DNA from: an uncultured Saprospiraceae bacterium
GTDB lineage: Bacteria; Bacteroidota; Bacteroidia; Chitinophagales; Saprospiraceae
Length of the DNA: 42,041 nt
Assembly: GCA_937924495.1 (NCBI GenBank)
Contig: CALDSS010000109.1
Coordinates: 1 to 42,041 of the forward strand
Reading direction: 5' to 3'
Shown here: positions 26,007 to 33,770 of the stretch, piece after piece
Position numbering within the stretch: the stretch's first letter is position 1
Layout: each line of letters begins with the position of its first letter
Notes under the pieces: model-generated
The model's input: only the letters and a program-made list of their open reading frames with translations
The model's database searches: none
Told to the model about the DNA's origin: nothing
Made by a program: the position numbers and the translations under genes

Positions 26007-27137
26007 ATGAAATTCAACATTCAACATACCGCTGATAAAACTTCTGCTCGCGCAGGTGTGATCGAAACCGATCACGGAAAAATAGAAACGCCCATCTTCA
26101 TGCCAGTTGGCACATTGGGAGCCGTCAAAGCTGTGCATATCCATGAATTAGAAGAGCAGATCAATGCTCAAATCATTTTAGGAAATACGTATCATCTTTA
26201 TTTGCGGCCTGGGATTGATATTATTCAGGAAGCGGGGGGATTGCATAAATTCAATAATTGGTCAAAACCGATTTTGACAGATAGTGGTGGTTATCAAGTT
26301 TATTCTTTGGCGGCCAGAAGGACGATCAAAGAAGCTGGTGTAAAATTTCAATCCCATGTAGATGGTTCAAGGCATTTGTTTACTCCTGAGAATGTGATGG
26401 ATATTCAACGAGTAATCGGAGCAGACTTCATTATGGCATTTGATGAATGTACTCCATATCCGTGCGATTATAAATATGCAAAAAAATCTATCGCCATGAC
26501 ACATCGGTGGCTCAAGCGATGTTGCGATAGATTTGACAATACTGATCCAATTTATGATTACGATCAAACTTTGATTCCGATAGTACAGGGGAGTACTTAT
26601 AAAGATTTACGTCTTGAATCAGCGGAGGCAATTGCTGAGTTTGACCGACCTGCTAATGCAATTGGAGGCCTTTCTGTTGGTGAACCTGCTGAAGAAATGT
26701 ATGCCATGACGGAAATCGTTACCAACATTTTACCAAAAGATAAACCTCGGTATTTGATGGGCGTTGGTACGCCAGCTAATTTACTAGAGTGTATTCACTT
26801 AGGTATTGATATGTTTGATTGTGTTCTGCCTACTCGAAATGCTCGTCACGGTTTACTCTACACTGCAGAAGGAATTATCAACATCAAAAACGCGAAGTGG
26901 AAAACGGATCACACTGCCATTGATCCAAACAGTCCAAGTAAAACAAGTCGTGTTCATTCCAAAGCTTATTTACATCACTTGATTCGTTGTAAAGAACTAC
27001 TTGGTGCTCAAATTGCCTCGCTTCATAATCTTTCCTTCTTCTTGTGGCTCGTTGGTCAAGCTCGAGAACATATAATTGCGGGAGATTTTGAGACTTGGAA
27101 AACGAAGATGGTTCCTATTTTGGAGGGGAGGCTTTAA
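26007..27137 (+). CDS. tgt: tRNA-guanine transglycosylase
   Basis: This enzyme exchanges guanine-34 for preQ1 in tRNAs for Asp, Asn, His and Tyr, on the route to queuosine. Landmarks are IETPIFMPVGT, the catalytic TDSGGYQVYSL (nucleophile/base Asp), FDECTPYP, PIVQGSTYKDLR, AIGGLSVGEP, the second catalytic Asp in GIDMFDCVLPTRNARHG, and a C-terminal zinc site. The zinc site reads LHHLIRCKELLGAQIASLHNL; only part of the usual Cys4-His type ligand set is visible, so metal binding is uncertain. The start is taken at 26007 (MKFNIQHTADK, 376 residues); the longer frame from 25917 would read through a palindromic element. A weak -7 box, TACCTTCG, ends seven bases before this ATG. Confidence 0.94.
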   Translation: MKFNIQHTADKTSARAGVIETDHGKIETPIFMPVGTLGAVKAVHIHELEEQINAQIILGNTYHLYLRPGIDIIQEAGGLHKFNNWSKPILTDSGGYQVYSLAARRTIKEAGVKFQSHVDGSRHLFTPENVMDIQRVIGADFIMAFDECTPYPCDYKYAKKSIAMTHRWLKRCCDRFDNTDPIYDYDQTLIPIVQGSTYKDLRLESAEAIAEFDRPANAIGGLSVGEPAEEMYAMTEIVTNILPKDKPRYLMGVGTPANLLECIHLGIDMFDCVLPTRNARHGLLYTAEGIINIKNAKWKTDHTAIDPNSPSKTSRVHSKAYLHHLIRCKELLGAQIASLHNLSFFLWLVGQAREHIIAGDFETWKTKMVPILEGRL

Positions 27138-27148
27138 ATTCATAAAAA

Positions 27149-27178
27149 AATAGCACGAGCAAAACTACCCGTGCTATT
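27149..27178 (-). terminator. Intrinsic terminator of the alpha-oxoamine synthase gene
   Basis: AATAGCACG (27149-27157) pairs with CGTGCTATT (27170-27178). On the minus strand the stem is followed by TTTTT. It may also serve tgt, which converges on it from the other side 11 bases away. Its stem sequence closely resembles that of the terminator at 28584-28610. Confidence 0.82.
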
Positions 27179-27210
27179 CTGAAAACTATTTATTACTCTA
27201 AAAGAGTCAA

Positions 27211-28422
27211 TCAAAAAGATTCATTATTAGAAATATTTGCACTCTTTAAAACTTCAGCTAAATAGTCAATTTGCTCTTTTGTGTGATCGGTGTTGATACT
27301 CAATCTCAACCTTGCTTTTCCTTTTGGAACTACTGGATACGGAATAGCTTGAATATAAATGTTATGATCATGGCAATGTTTGGCTAACTCTAAAGCATTC
27401 CAATCTGCCCCGCAAATTATTGGTAGTATAGCAGTATCCGAATTTAGCGTATCAAATCCACTTGCTTTTAATTTTGCTTTTGTATAAGCTACATTTTCAT
27501 GCAGTTTCGCAACCCTTTCCGGTTCGTCCATAATAATATCAAGTGCTGTCGCAGATGCTGCATCATTGGTAGGCGTATTTGCACCTGAATAAATAAAGCC
27601 TCTTGATTGGTGTCTTAAAAAATTACATACCTTTTTGCTCGATGCAATATATCCTCCTTGGCTTGGTATTGCTTTGGATAGTGTCCCCATTTTTATATCG
27701 ACACTATTTTTAGGAAGGCCAAAGTGCTCCTCTATCCCTCTTCCTGTTTTTCCAATCACTCCAATAGAATGAGATTCGTCAATCATCAAAAGAGCATTAT
27801 GCTCTTTGCACAACCAAGCTGCTCTTGGTAAATCAAAAATATCTCCATCCATTGAAAAGACACCATCAGCAATTACTAAAACTCTTCCAGAATTGTTCTG
27901 CTTGAGGAGCGTTTCCAAATGCTTCATATCATTATGCCTGAACTTTCTAAAGGTTGCTCTACTCAATAAGCAACCATCCACAATCGAGGCATGATTCAGC
28001 CGATCAGAGATTATAGTATCATGTCTTCCAACTAAAGAACTTATAGATGAAATATTGGCCACATACCCACTAGAATAAGTAACAGCATCTTCAGTACCTT
28101 TAAATTCACTAATTTTCTCCTCTAACCTTCTATGTACACTTGTGGTTCCAGCTAACAGCCGAACCCCGTGTCCTCCACTTCCATATTCTTTGAGTGCTCG
28201 AAGGGCATTACGTTCAATTTTCTTGTTTTTGTGTAAAGAAAGGTAGGAGTACCCTCCAAACATTATCATCTCACCCTTGTCTCTAACTTTAACGGTAGTA
28301 GTTGATAAGTACTTTTCAATTGGAATGTTGTAAAAATAGCAATCTGCTTCTTTAATTTTTTCGACAGGCCATAGCATCTTCAGCTTAGCCTCCATTTCTT
28401 TTTGAAGGACATTCATGTACAT
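27211..28422 (-). CDS. Alpha-oxoamine synthase family PLP enzyme
   Basis: The 403-residue product is a fold-type I PLP enzyme of the group that condenses an amino acid with an acyl-thioester: 8-amino-7-oxononanoate synthase (BioF), glycine C-acetyltransferase (Kbl), aminolevulinate synthase, serine palmitoyltransferase and CqsA. Key residues are the HGVRLLAGTTSVH loop (86-97), the PLP-stacking His144, Asp215 in MIDESHS, and the Schiff-base Lys250 in GTLSKAIPSQGGYIA. No neighbouring biotin, sphingolipid or autoinducer gene narrows the substrate. Serine palmitoyltransferase is a natural candidate in this sphingolipid-making phylum, but other members cannot be excluded. The start at 28422 or at the ATG six bases on are both possible. 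Confidence 0.85.
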   Translation of the reverse strand: MYMNVLQKEMEAKLKMLWPVEKIKEADCYFYNIPIEKYLSTTTVKVRDKGEMIMFGGYSYLSLHKNKKIERNALRALKEYGSGGHGVRLLAGTTSVHRRLEEKISEFKGTEDAVTYSSGYVANISSISSLVGRHDTIISDRLNHASIVDGCLLSRATFRKFRHNDMKHLETLLKQNNSGRVLVIADGVFSMDGDIFDLPRAAWLCKEHNALLMIDESHSIGVIGKTGRGIEEHFGLPKNSVDIKMGTLSKAIPSQGGYIASSKKVCNFLRHQSRGFIYSGANTPTNDAASATALDIIMDEPERVAKLHENVAYTKAKLKASGFDTLNSDTAILPIICGADWNALELAKHCHDHNIYIQAIPYPVVPKGKARLRLSINTDHTKEQIDYLAEVLKSANISNNESF

Positions 28423-28583
28423 AGTTTTTGTAGTATGTTAATTGTTTAAAAGTAACTCTATTGTTTCATTGGCAGGACTTATATTTACATTTATAACACA
28501 ATTAACACAAATATTTATAATTTCCATAATCTGATAACAAAATAGTTTCAAACAACAAAAAATAGGGGATACATCAAAAAAAA
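28423..28583. other. AT-rich gap upstream of the alpha-oxoamine synthase gene
   Basis: No gene or RNA is seen. On the minus strand a weak -7-like box TACTTTTA (28457-28450) could serve the alpha-oxoamine synthase. The right end carries the terminator of the 907-residue protein gene. Confidence 0.5.
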
Positions 28584-28610
28584 ATAGCACAAGCGAACTG
28601 CTTGTGCTAT
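28584..28610 (-). terminator. Intrinsic terminator of the Ig-repeat outer-membrane protein gene
   Basis: ATAGCACAAGC (28584-28594) and GCTTGTGCTAT (28600-28610) form a perfect 11-bp stem with a five-base loop. On the minus strand the stem is followed by nine T residues. Confidence 0.9.
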
Positions 28611-28652
28611 CCAAAATGATTTTATCACCAACGACCTTAAATTCTTTAGGCC

Positions 28653-31376
28653 TTAAAAATTCTTTCTATTTTCTTTACCACCTAACTTGATCGGCCTATC
28701 GCTCTTCTTACTTTTCACTGACGAGTCTGAAGTTGTTCCAACTCCTGATGTTGGAGCCGATTTTACTATTGTATTTTTTACCTTTTCAATTTCTTTAATA
28801 GGTTTTTCTACTTTATCTCTGAAGATGACCGTTACTTCTTCGGCTGTTATGCCGCCACTATTCGTTGCCTTTACCTCGACCGTATTTGTCCCTTTTTTCA
28901 ATTTCAGCATGGTAATCAATTTATTCCCGTCAAGGGAAACGTTTCTCAATTTTTTGCCATTGACTAAAACTTCCACCTTATCAGCTCCATCAACAGTTGC
29001 TTCTAATTTTGCGAAAGCTTTATTGACAGTTGCTTTATCAGTTGGTTTGGTAATATCAATTACCGGCGTAAATACTATAGCTTCTTTCTTTTTGAAAATG
29101 ACTTTCACCACTTTCTCTGCTTCACCACCTTGGTTTGTGGCAGTTACTTTTATTGTATTTTCTCCTTCTTTCAATTTCGCTGTAGCGGTAAAGTTTTTTC
29201 CTCTTTTGGTCACGTTTGTCAATTTTACCCTATTAACGTAAACTGAAGCGGTTGCATTTATTACTTCTCCTTTAATTGTAATCGTTTTGGTGGATACCGT
29301 TTGATTGTTCGTAGGAGTAGCAATCTTGATTACTGGCCCAGCAATAACTACTGCTTCTTTCTTAGGCTCAAATTTTACCACCATTGTCTGTGCATCACGA
29401 CCATCGGTGTTCGATACTCGAAGTGTAATTTTATTAGAACCTTTTTTCAAGGTCAAATTTGCTTTTAAGGTTCTGCCATTAAAACCAAAATCACTAATTT
29501 TTACATCATTTAACAATAATTCAACATTTCGCTTGCGATTCACCTCAGCAATGTCTGCTACCAATTCAACTATCTTTTTGGTATGCGTTGAATGATCTTT
29601 CGGAGAAAGGATCTTTACGATTGGTAATCTCAAATCAGGCTGAACTACTTTGTGAAAAACGACCACCTTCGTTTCATCAAAACCAGTAGGATTGTCCACA
29701 CGAATTCTGATTACATTTCTTCCTTCTTCTAATGTTACCACCTTGGATAAACAATCATTTCTAAAATCAAAATGACGAATTTCTCTTCCATTGACGATAA
29801 ACTGTATATCTCTTTTACTTGTAACAAACTCAGTTTCAGCAACTACTTTAACCGTATTTCTCCCTGTTCTAAATTGAGGTTCAGGTTGTGTGATTTCTAC
29901 TCTTGGAGCAGGAATACGATCTTCAAAAACAATAATCATTCTATCCTCTGTTTCACCTGCCTCATTGAATGCTCTTAATATAATGTCATTCTCACCTGAC
30001 AATAAGTAAACGGTAGCCTCAATTTCCTGACGGTAAGCATCGAAACGAAATCTCTCATTTCTACCATTTACCAACAATTGAATATCCTCAGCAAAATCAA
30101 CATTTCCTACGCGTCCCGTAATTTGAATTCTATCCTCACGAATCGTTCGATTGGTGTTTAAAATTTCTACCACAGGTCTGTAAACTGTTGGCGCTGGCGG
30201 AGGAATGTTTCTCACCGGCGGCGGGGGAGGAAGGACTACTTTTCTTTCTTCATAAAAAGCACGTACTACTTGGCGATCTTCTCCACCGAAATTACCCGCG
30301 ATGATTTCAATATTATTTTCCCCTTTATCTAAAAATACCGTTGCACTCAATTTTTCTTTTCTAAAATTGAAAGGTTTTGGCTGACCATTTACCAACAACT
30401 CCACATCAGTGGCGTGTTCAATATTTTTGATCTTTGCGTAAACTCTTATCTGAGGAACATCAGTGGCAATTGCATCTCTTGGCTGCAGGATGGTAATTTC
30501 TGGTGCTAAGTATGCCTTTTCTTTTTTGTTAATATTGACATTTGCGCCCATATAGGTATAATGTAAAATGTCATTATCTCCATTCATTCCTTGCTCACCA
30601 TCCAACAAATCAGTATTTGAAAAAGTCGTGCGATGCCCTAAATCAATTGAAAACTTAGGAGACACTTGAAATCCTACTTCTGCTCCAATGGAAGGCATGA
30701 TGCCTGCTTTTGGTCCAAATTCAAAACCATCAGCTTGACTTTCATAAACGCCATCCAAAATTGCACTTCGCAGATTTCTCTTAATCTCACGTGTTGGGCC
30801 ACGATCATTCACACTTGCGTATCCTTCAAAATATTCGTTGCCATTTTGATCGGCCTGATCAGTCTTTACATTATATACTGCTCCACCAAGTCCACCATAA
30901 AGAGACAACTTAATTCCCGTTTTTTCTTTCAATTCATTGAAAGTCAAAACGCCTTCTAATCCAGCCTCTACCAAATCTGTTTTATGATTTGAAAAAATGA
31001 ATCCACGATCTTCTCCCAATTTATCAGGAAACGAAAGGTAATCCAATCCTTCCTGACCATTTACTGCTGTATTGTTAGAAATGTTATAATTTCTAATCGG
31101 ACTCAATCCTTTGGTTTTATTGTAATTCAACCTACCTCTCAATCCGAAATCCAAAACAGCACCAGGCTTGTAGTAAAGATTTTTTCCAAAAGTTGCTCCC
31201 ACTCCGAATCCACTTGGAGAAGCATCGAGGTCACTACTTTGGTAAGCTTTTCCAGTATTCAACCCAAAACTCCAGTAGCCAGAATTGAGCGGTTGGATCA
31301 ATTGCTGTGCATTTAGGCTAACTGTTGTAGCCAATATCGACAGCATCAAAGCGATAATCTGCATGTAAGGTCTCAT
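28653..31376 (-). CDS. Outer-membrane-type protein with six Ig-like repeats
   Basis: The 907-residue product begins with a signal peptide (ending VSLNAQ, about residue 24). Residues 25-285 have alternating hydrophobic strands and aromatic ends (NSGYWSFGLNTGK, GATFGKNLYY, LSLYGGLGGAVYNV, YTYMGANVNI), like an outer-membrane beta-barrel of PorV/OmpA-like size. Six Ig-like repeats of about 85-95 residues follow, each running from a PxIxIxxP strand through VELLVNG to GxNxIxVxAxNxxG and a VVVxF strand. A Pro-rich linker (PPPPPVRNIPPPAPT, about 383-397) separates repeats 1 and 2. The basic C-terminus lacks a T9SS domain. The repeats are probably periplasmic or surface spacers. Specific function unknown. 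Confidence 0.72.
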   Translation of the reverse strand: MRPYMQIIALMLSILATTVSLNAQQLIQPLNSGYWSFGLNTGKAYQSSDLDASPSGFGVGATFGKNLYYKPGAVLDFGLRGRLNYNKTKGLSPIRNYNISNNTAVNGQEGLDYLSFPDKLGEDRGFIFSNHKTDLVEAGLEGVLTFNELKEKTGIKLSLYGGLGGAVYNVKTDQADQNGNEYFEGYASVNDRGPTREIKRNLRSAILDGVYESQADGFEFGPKAGIMPSIGAEVGFQVSPKFSIDLGHRTTFSNTDLLDGEQGMNGDNDILHYTYMGANVNINKKEKAYLAPEITILQPRDAIATDVPQIRVYAKIKNIEHATDVELLVNGQPKPFNFRKEKLSATVFLDKGENNIEIIAGNFGGEDRQVVRAFYEERKVVLPPPPPVRNIPPPAPTVYRPVVEILNTNRTIREDRIQITGRVGNVDFAEDIQLLVNGRNERFRFDAYRQEIEATVYLLSGENDIILRAFNEAGETEDRMIIVFEDRIPAPRVEITQPEPQFRTGRNTVKVVAETEFVTSKRDIQFIVNGREIRHFDFRNDCLSKVVTLEEGRNVIRIRVDNPTGFDETKVVVFHKVVQPDLRLPIVKILSPKDHSTHTKKIVELVADIAEVNRKRNVELLLNDVKISDFGFNGRTLKANLTLKKGSNKITLRVSNTDGRDAQTMVVKFEPKKEAVVIAGPVIKIATPTNNQTVSTKTITIKGEVINATASVYVNRVKLTNVTKRGKNFTATAKLKEGENTIKVTATNQGGEAEKVVKVIFKKKEAIVFTPVIDITKPTDKATVNKAFAKLEATVDGADKVEVLVNGKKLRNVSLDGNKLITMLKLKKGTNTVEVKATNSGGITAEEVTVIFRDKVEKPIKEIEKVKNTIVKSAPTSGVGTTSDSSVKSKKSDRPIKLGGKENRKNF

Positions 31377-31697
31377 GGCAATTAATTTTAAGGTGAATAA
31401 ATAATTTAGGGGTGTAATTGCTCGACGAGACCGTTTTGTGATTTGTTATTCGTTTAAAACAAAACAGTTAATTATTTTAACACAACTATAAATAATTGAT
31501 AATCAGAATTTTAAATCAAAAAAAGCGAAATATAAAGAGAGTAGATATAAAGAAAAGAAGTGTTTTGTCAATTACTTTTATTCCTAAATAGAAAGGACTT
31601 TAACAATTAAATAAGTGCTCAATGAAAATAATTTGGAAGGATTGATTCAAAATAAATAAGTGGTTCTACGGAGAGAAACTGAATATCGCAAGGAATT
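31377..31697. other. AT-rich intergenic region without a visible gene
   Basis: About 320 bases of low-complexity AT-rich sequence between two minus-strand genes. A weak -7-like box, TATAGTTG, is readable on the minus strand near 31483-31490 and could drive the Ig-repeat protein gene. I see no RNA gene, hairpin terminator or conserved reading frame. Confidence 0.5.
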
Positions 31698-32150
31698 TTA
31701 TTGGTATTGATCTATAATTTTTTCGCAAGCACGATCCAACATTTGGAATACACCTTCAAAGCCATCACTATTCCAATAGGGATCGGGGACGGCTTGGTTG
31801 TAGCCTGGTTTTTCATAATTCATAATCAGTTTTACTTTTCGTTTTTGTATTTCACTTGAAGCCTTTCTTAAAATATCTTGATAGTTCAAACTATCCATTG
31901 CCAATATCAAATCAAATTCATCTAAGTCTTCTTTTACAAAAAGTCGAGAACGCTGATCCGTAATATCTATACCATGAGCTTTAGCAACTGCTATTGAACG
32001 AGGATCAGGCAAATCGCCATTGTGAAAGCTACTTGTGCCAGCAGACTCAACATCCCAGTCCAAATCTTTTGCTTCCACTTTTGCTTTTAGGATTCCTTCG
32101 GCAAGAGGAGAGCGACAAATATTTCCAAGACAGACCATTAAAATTTTCAT
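31698..32150 (-). CDS. Low-molecular-weight protein tyrosine phosphatase
   Basis: The 150-residue product is a full-length LMW-PTP. The P-loop CLGNICRS gives catalytic Cys7 and Arg13 (CX5R), and the general acid is Asp123 in VPDPYWNSD. The family dephosphorylates tyrosine kinases of exopolysaccharide systems and related targets; arginine phosphatases share the fold but usually carry a Thr in the loop, whereas Ile11 is present here. Because the P-loop begins at residue 7, the ATG at 32150 must be right. It lies only five bases from a perfect -7 box, so the mRNA should be leaderless. Confidence 0.94.
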   Translation of the reverse strand: MKILMVCLGNICRSPLAEGILKAKVEAKDLDWDVESAGTSSFHNGDLPDPRSIAVAKAHGIDITDQRSRLFVKEDLDEFDLILAMDSLNYQDILRKASSEIQKRKVKLIMNYEKPGYNQAVPDPYWNSDGFEGVFQMLDRACEKIIDQYQ

Positions 32151-32154
32151 GTTG

Positions 32155-32186
32155 CAAATTTACTTTGAATCTACTGCAAATTTCAA
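32155..32186 (-). promoter_or_regulatory. Promoter of the LMW-PTP gene
   Basis: TTG (32186-32184), a 21-base spacer and TAAATTTG (32162-32155) on the minus strand form a complete Bacteroidota promoter. Only four bases separate the box from the ATG. Confidence 0.75.
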
Positions 32187-32322
32187 GCACAAAATTTAAA
32201 TAATATCTTAACGCAACAATCGATTAAATTTTCATTTTAAATAAATAGAAAAAACTGTTTTTTTCTTGGCAAAAAATTTGCAAAAAACACACACAACTAA
32301 CTGATTATCAATTAATTACGCA

Positions 32323-33624
32323 ATGATTCTCTATAGCACAAAAAATAAAAAACACAAGGTTTCTCTGAAAGAAGCTGTTTTGAAAGGACTTCCACCTGAT
32401 AATGGCCTATACATGCCCGAGCATATTCCTCAACTATCTGATTCATTTCTTAGAAGTTTAGAGCATCATTCATTTCAGGAAATTGCTTTTGAGGTTTCAA
32501 AAACTCTAATTGGCAATTACATTCCTGAAAAGGATTTAAAAAGGATAATTGAAAACTCAATCACTTTCCCAGCACCAGTTGTCAATTTGGATGAACAGAA
32601 AAAAGTACTTGAATTGTTTCATGGGCCATCCTTAGCTTTCAAAGATTTTGGAGCAAGATTCATGGCTCAGTTGATGTCATACTTTAATCAAGGAGAAGAA
32701 AAAGAACTGGTTATTTTGGTGGCTACATCAGGAGATACGGGTGGGGCAGTAGCCGCTGGTTTTTATAAAACGGCTGGAGTCAAAGTCGTAATACTTTATC
32801 CTTCTGGAAAAGTGAGTATGCTGCAAGAGAAGCAACTAACAACTCTGGGAGAAAATATTGAAGCAGTTGAAATCAACGGTACATTCGATGATTGCCAAGC
32901 CTTGGTAAAACAATCATTCTTAGATTCCGATTTGAATAAATCAATAAGACTTAGTTCAGCTAACTCTATCAATATTGCTCGTCTGATACCTCAATCGTTT
33001 TATTACTTCGAGGCCTTTAAACAAATCAAAGGAGCCAAAGACAATGTTGTTTTCTGCATTCCAAGTGGCAACTTTGGAAATCTTACTGCAGGTCTTTTTG
33101 CAAAAAGAATGGGCTTACCTATTCATCATTTCATAGCTGCTACCAATGCTAATGATGTTGTCCCTGAGTATTTATTCTCAGGAAAATACCAACCTCGACC
33201 ATCTGTAAGAACCATATCCAATGCAATGGACGTTGGCAATCCATCTAACTTTGCGCGCATGATGGATCTATATGGTTCCACGTGGAACAGTATCAAAAAT
33301 GAAATTTCTGGTTACTTCTTTTATGATAACGAAACAAGAGAAGGAGTAAAAGAGGTTTTTCAGAAATACAATTACACCATTGATCCTCATGGAGCAGTAG
33401 GATATTTAGCATTAAAAGAATATCAAAGAGAACACCCTAATACAAAAGGTGTTATCCTTGAAACTGCCCATCCTTCTAAATTCATTGATGATATGGAAGA
33501 TATATTGCAAAGCAAAATTGAGATTCCAAAAAGGTTGGAAATTTTAAAATCAAGAAAAAAGCACTCGACTAAGATGGAAAACAATTACAGTTCATTTAAA
33601 GACTGGCTACTTAAGAAGTATTAA
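32323..33624 (+). CDS. thrC: Threonine synthase
   Basis: This PLP enzyme converts O-phosphohomoserine to threonine. The 433-residue length, the N-terminal YSTKNKK start and GLPPDNGLYMPE fit the family. The PLP lysine is Lys107 in FHGPSLAFKDFG, ATSGDTGGAVAAGF carries the phosphate-binding turn, and CIPSGNFGNLTAGL lies farther on. No thrA or thrB is adjacent, and the gene has its own upstream region without a perfect promoter box. Codons 318-322 (GSTWN) are spelled so that they contain a perfect parS-like palindrome (33274-33289), so the sequence does double duty. Confidence 0.94.
   Translation: MILYSTKNKKHKVSLKEAVLKGLPPDNGLYMPEHIPQLSDSFLRSLEHHSFQEIAFEVSKTLIGNYIPEKDLKRIIENSITFPAPVVNLDEQKKVLELFHGPSLAFKDFGARFMAQLMSYFNQGEEKELVILVATSGDTGGAVAAGFYKTAGVKVVILYPSGKVSMLQEKQLTTLGENIEAVEINGTFDDCQALVKQSFLDSDLNKSIRLSSANSINIARLIPQSFYYFEAFKQIKGAKDNVVFCIPSGNFGNLTAGLFAKRMGLPIHHFIAATNANDVVPEYLFSGKYQPRPSVRTISNAMDVGNPSNFARMMDLYGSTWNSIKNEISGYFFYDNETREGVKEVFQKYNYTIDPHGAVGYLALKEYQREHPNTKGVILETAHPSKFIDDMEDILQSKIEIPKRLEILKSRKKHSTKMENNYSSFKDWLLKKY
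33274..33289. promoter_or_regulatory. parS-like ParB-binding site inside thrC
   Basis: GGTTCCACGTGGAACA contains the perfect 14-bp palindrome GTTCCACGTGGAAC (33275-33288). It matches the bacterial chromosomal parS consensus (TGTTTCACGTGAAACA; the TTCC/GGAA variant is used in pseudomonads) apart from the first base. It lies in frame over Gly-Ser-Thr-Trp-Asn of threonine synthase. Confidence 0.75.
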
Positions 33625-33735
33625 CTGCAAGACAATTTAGAGACTTACTAAGCTCACATGTCACCCCAAAATCCTACCTTCACTTCTTTATTAATTTTCA
33701 GAATAATTTTTGCATTAAACCTCTTGTAAGGTTTT

Positions 33736-33753
33736 ATGTTCCACGTGGAACAT
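33736..33753. promoter_or_regulatory. parS-like ParB-binding site upstream of the M1 peptidase
   Basis: ATGTTCCACGTGGAACAT is a perfect 18-bp palindrome whose 16-bp core TGTTCCACGTGGAACA is a full parS variant. It ends 17 bases before the ATG at 33771 and 463 bases from the thrC site. Chance occurrence of two such 14-mers this close is very unlikely. Confidence 0.82.
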
Positions 33754-33770
33754 TCAAAATATATTTTACC

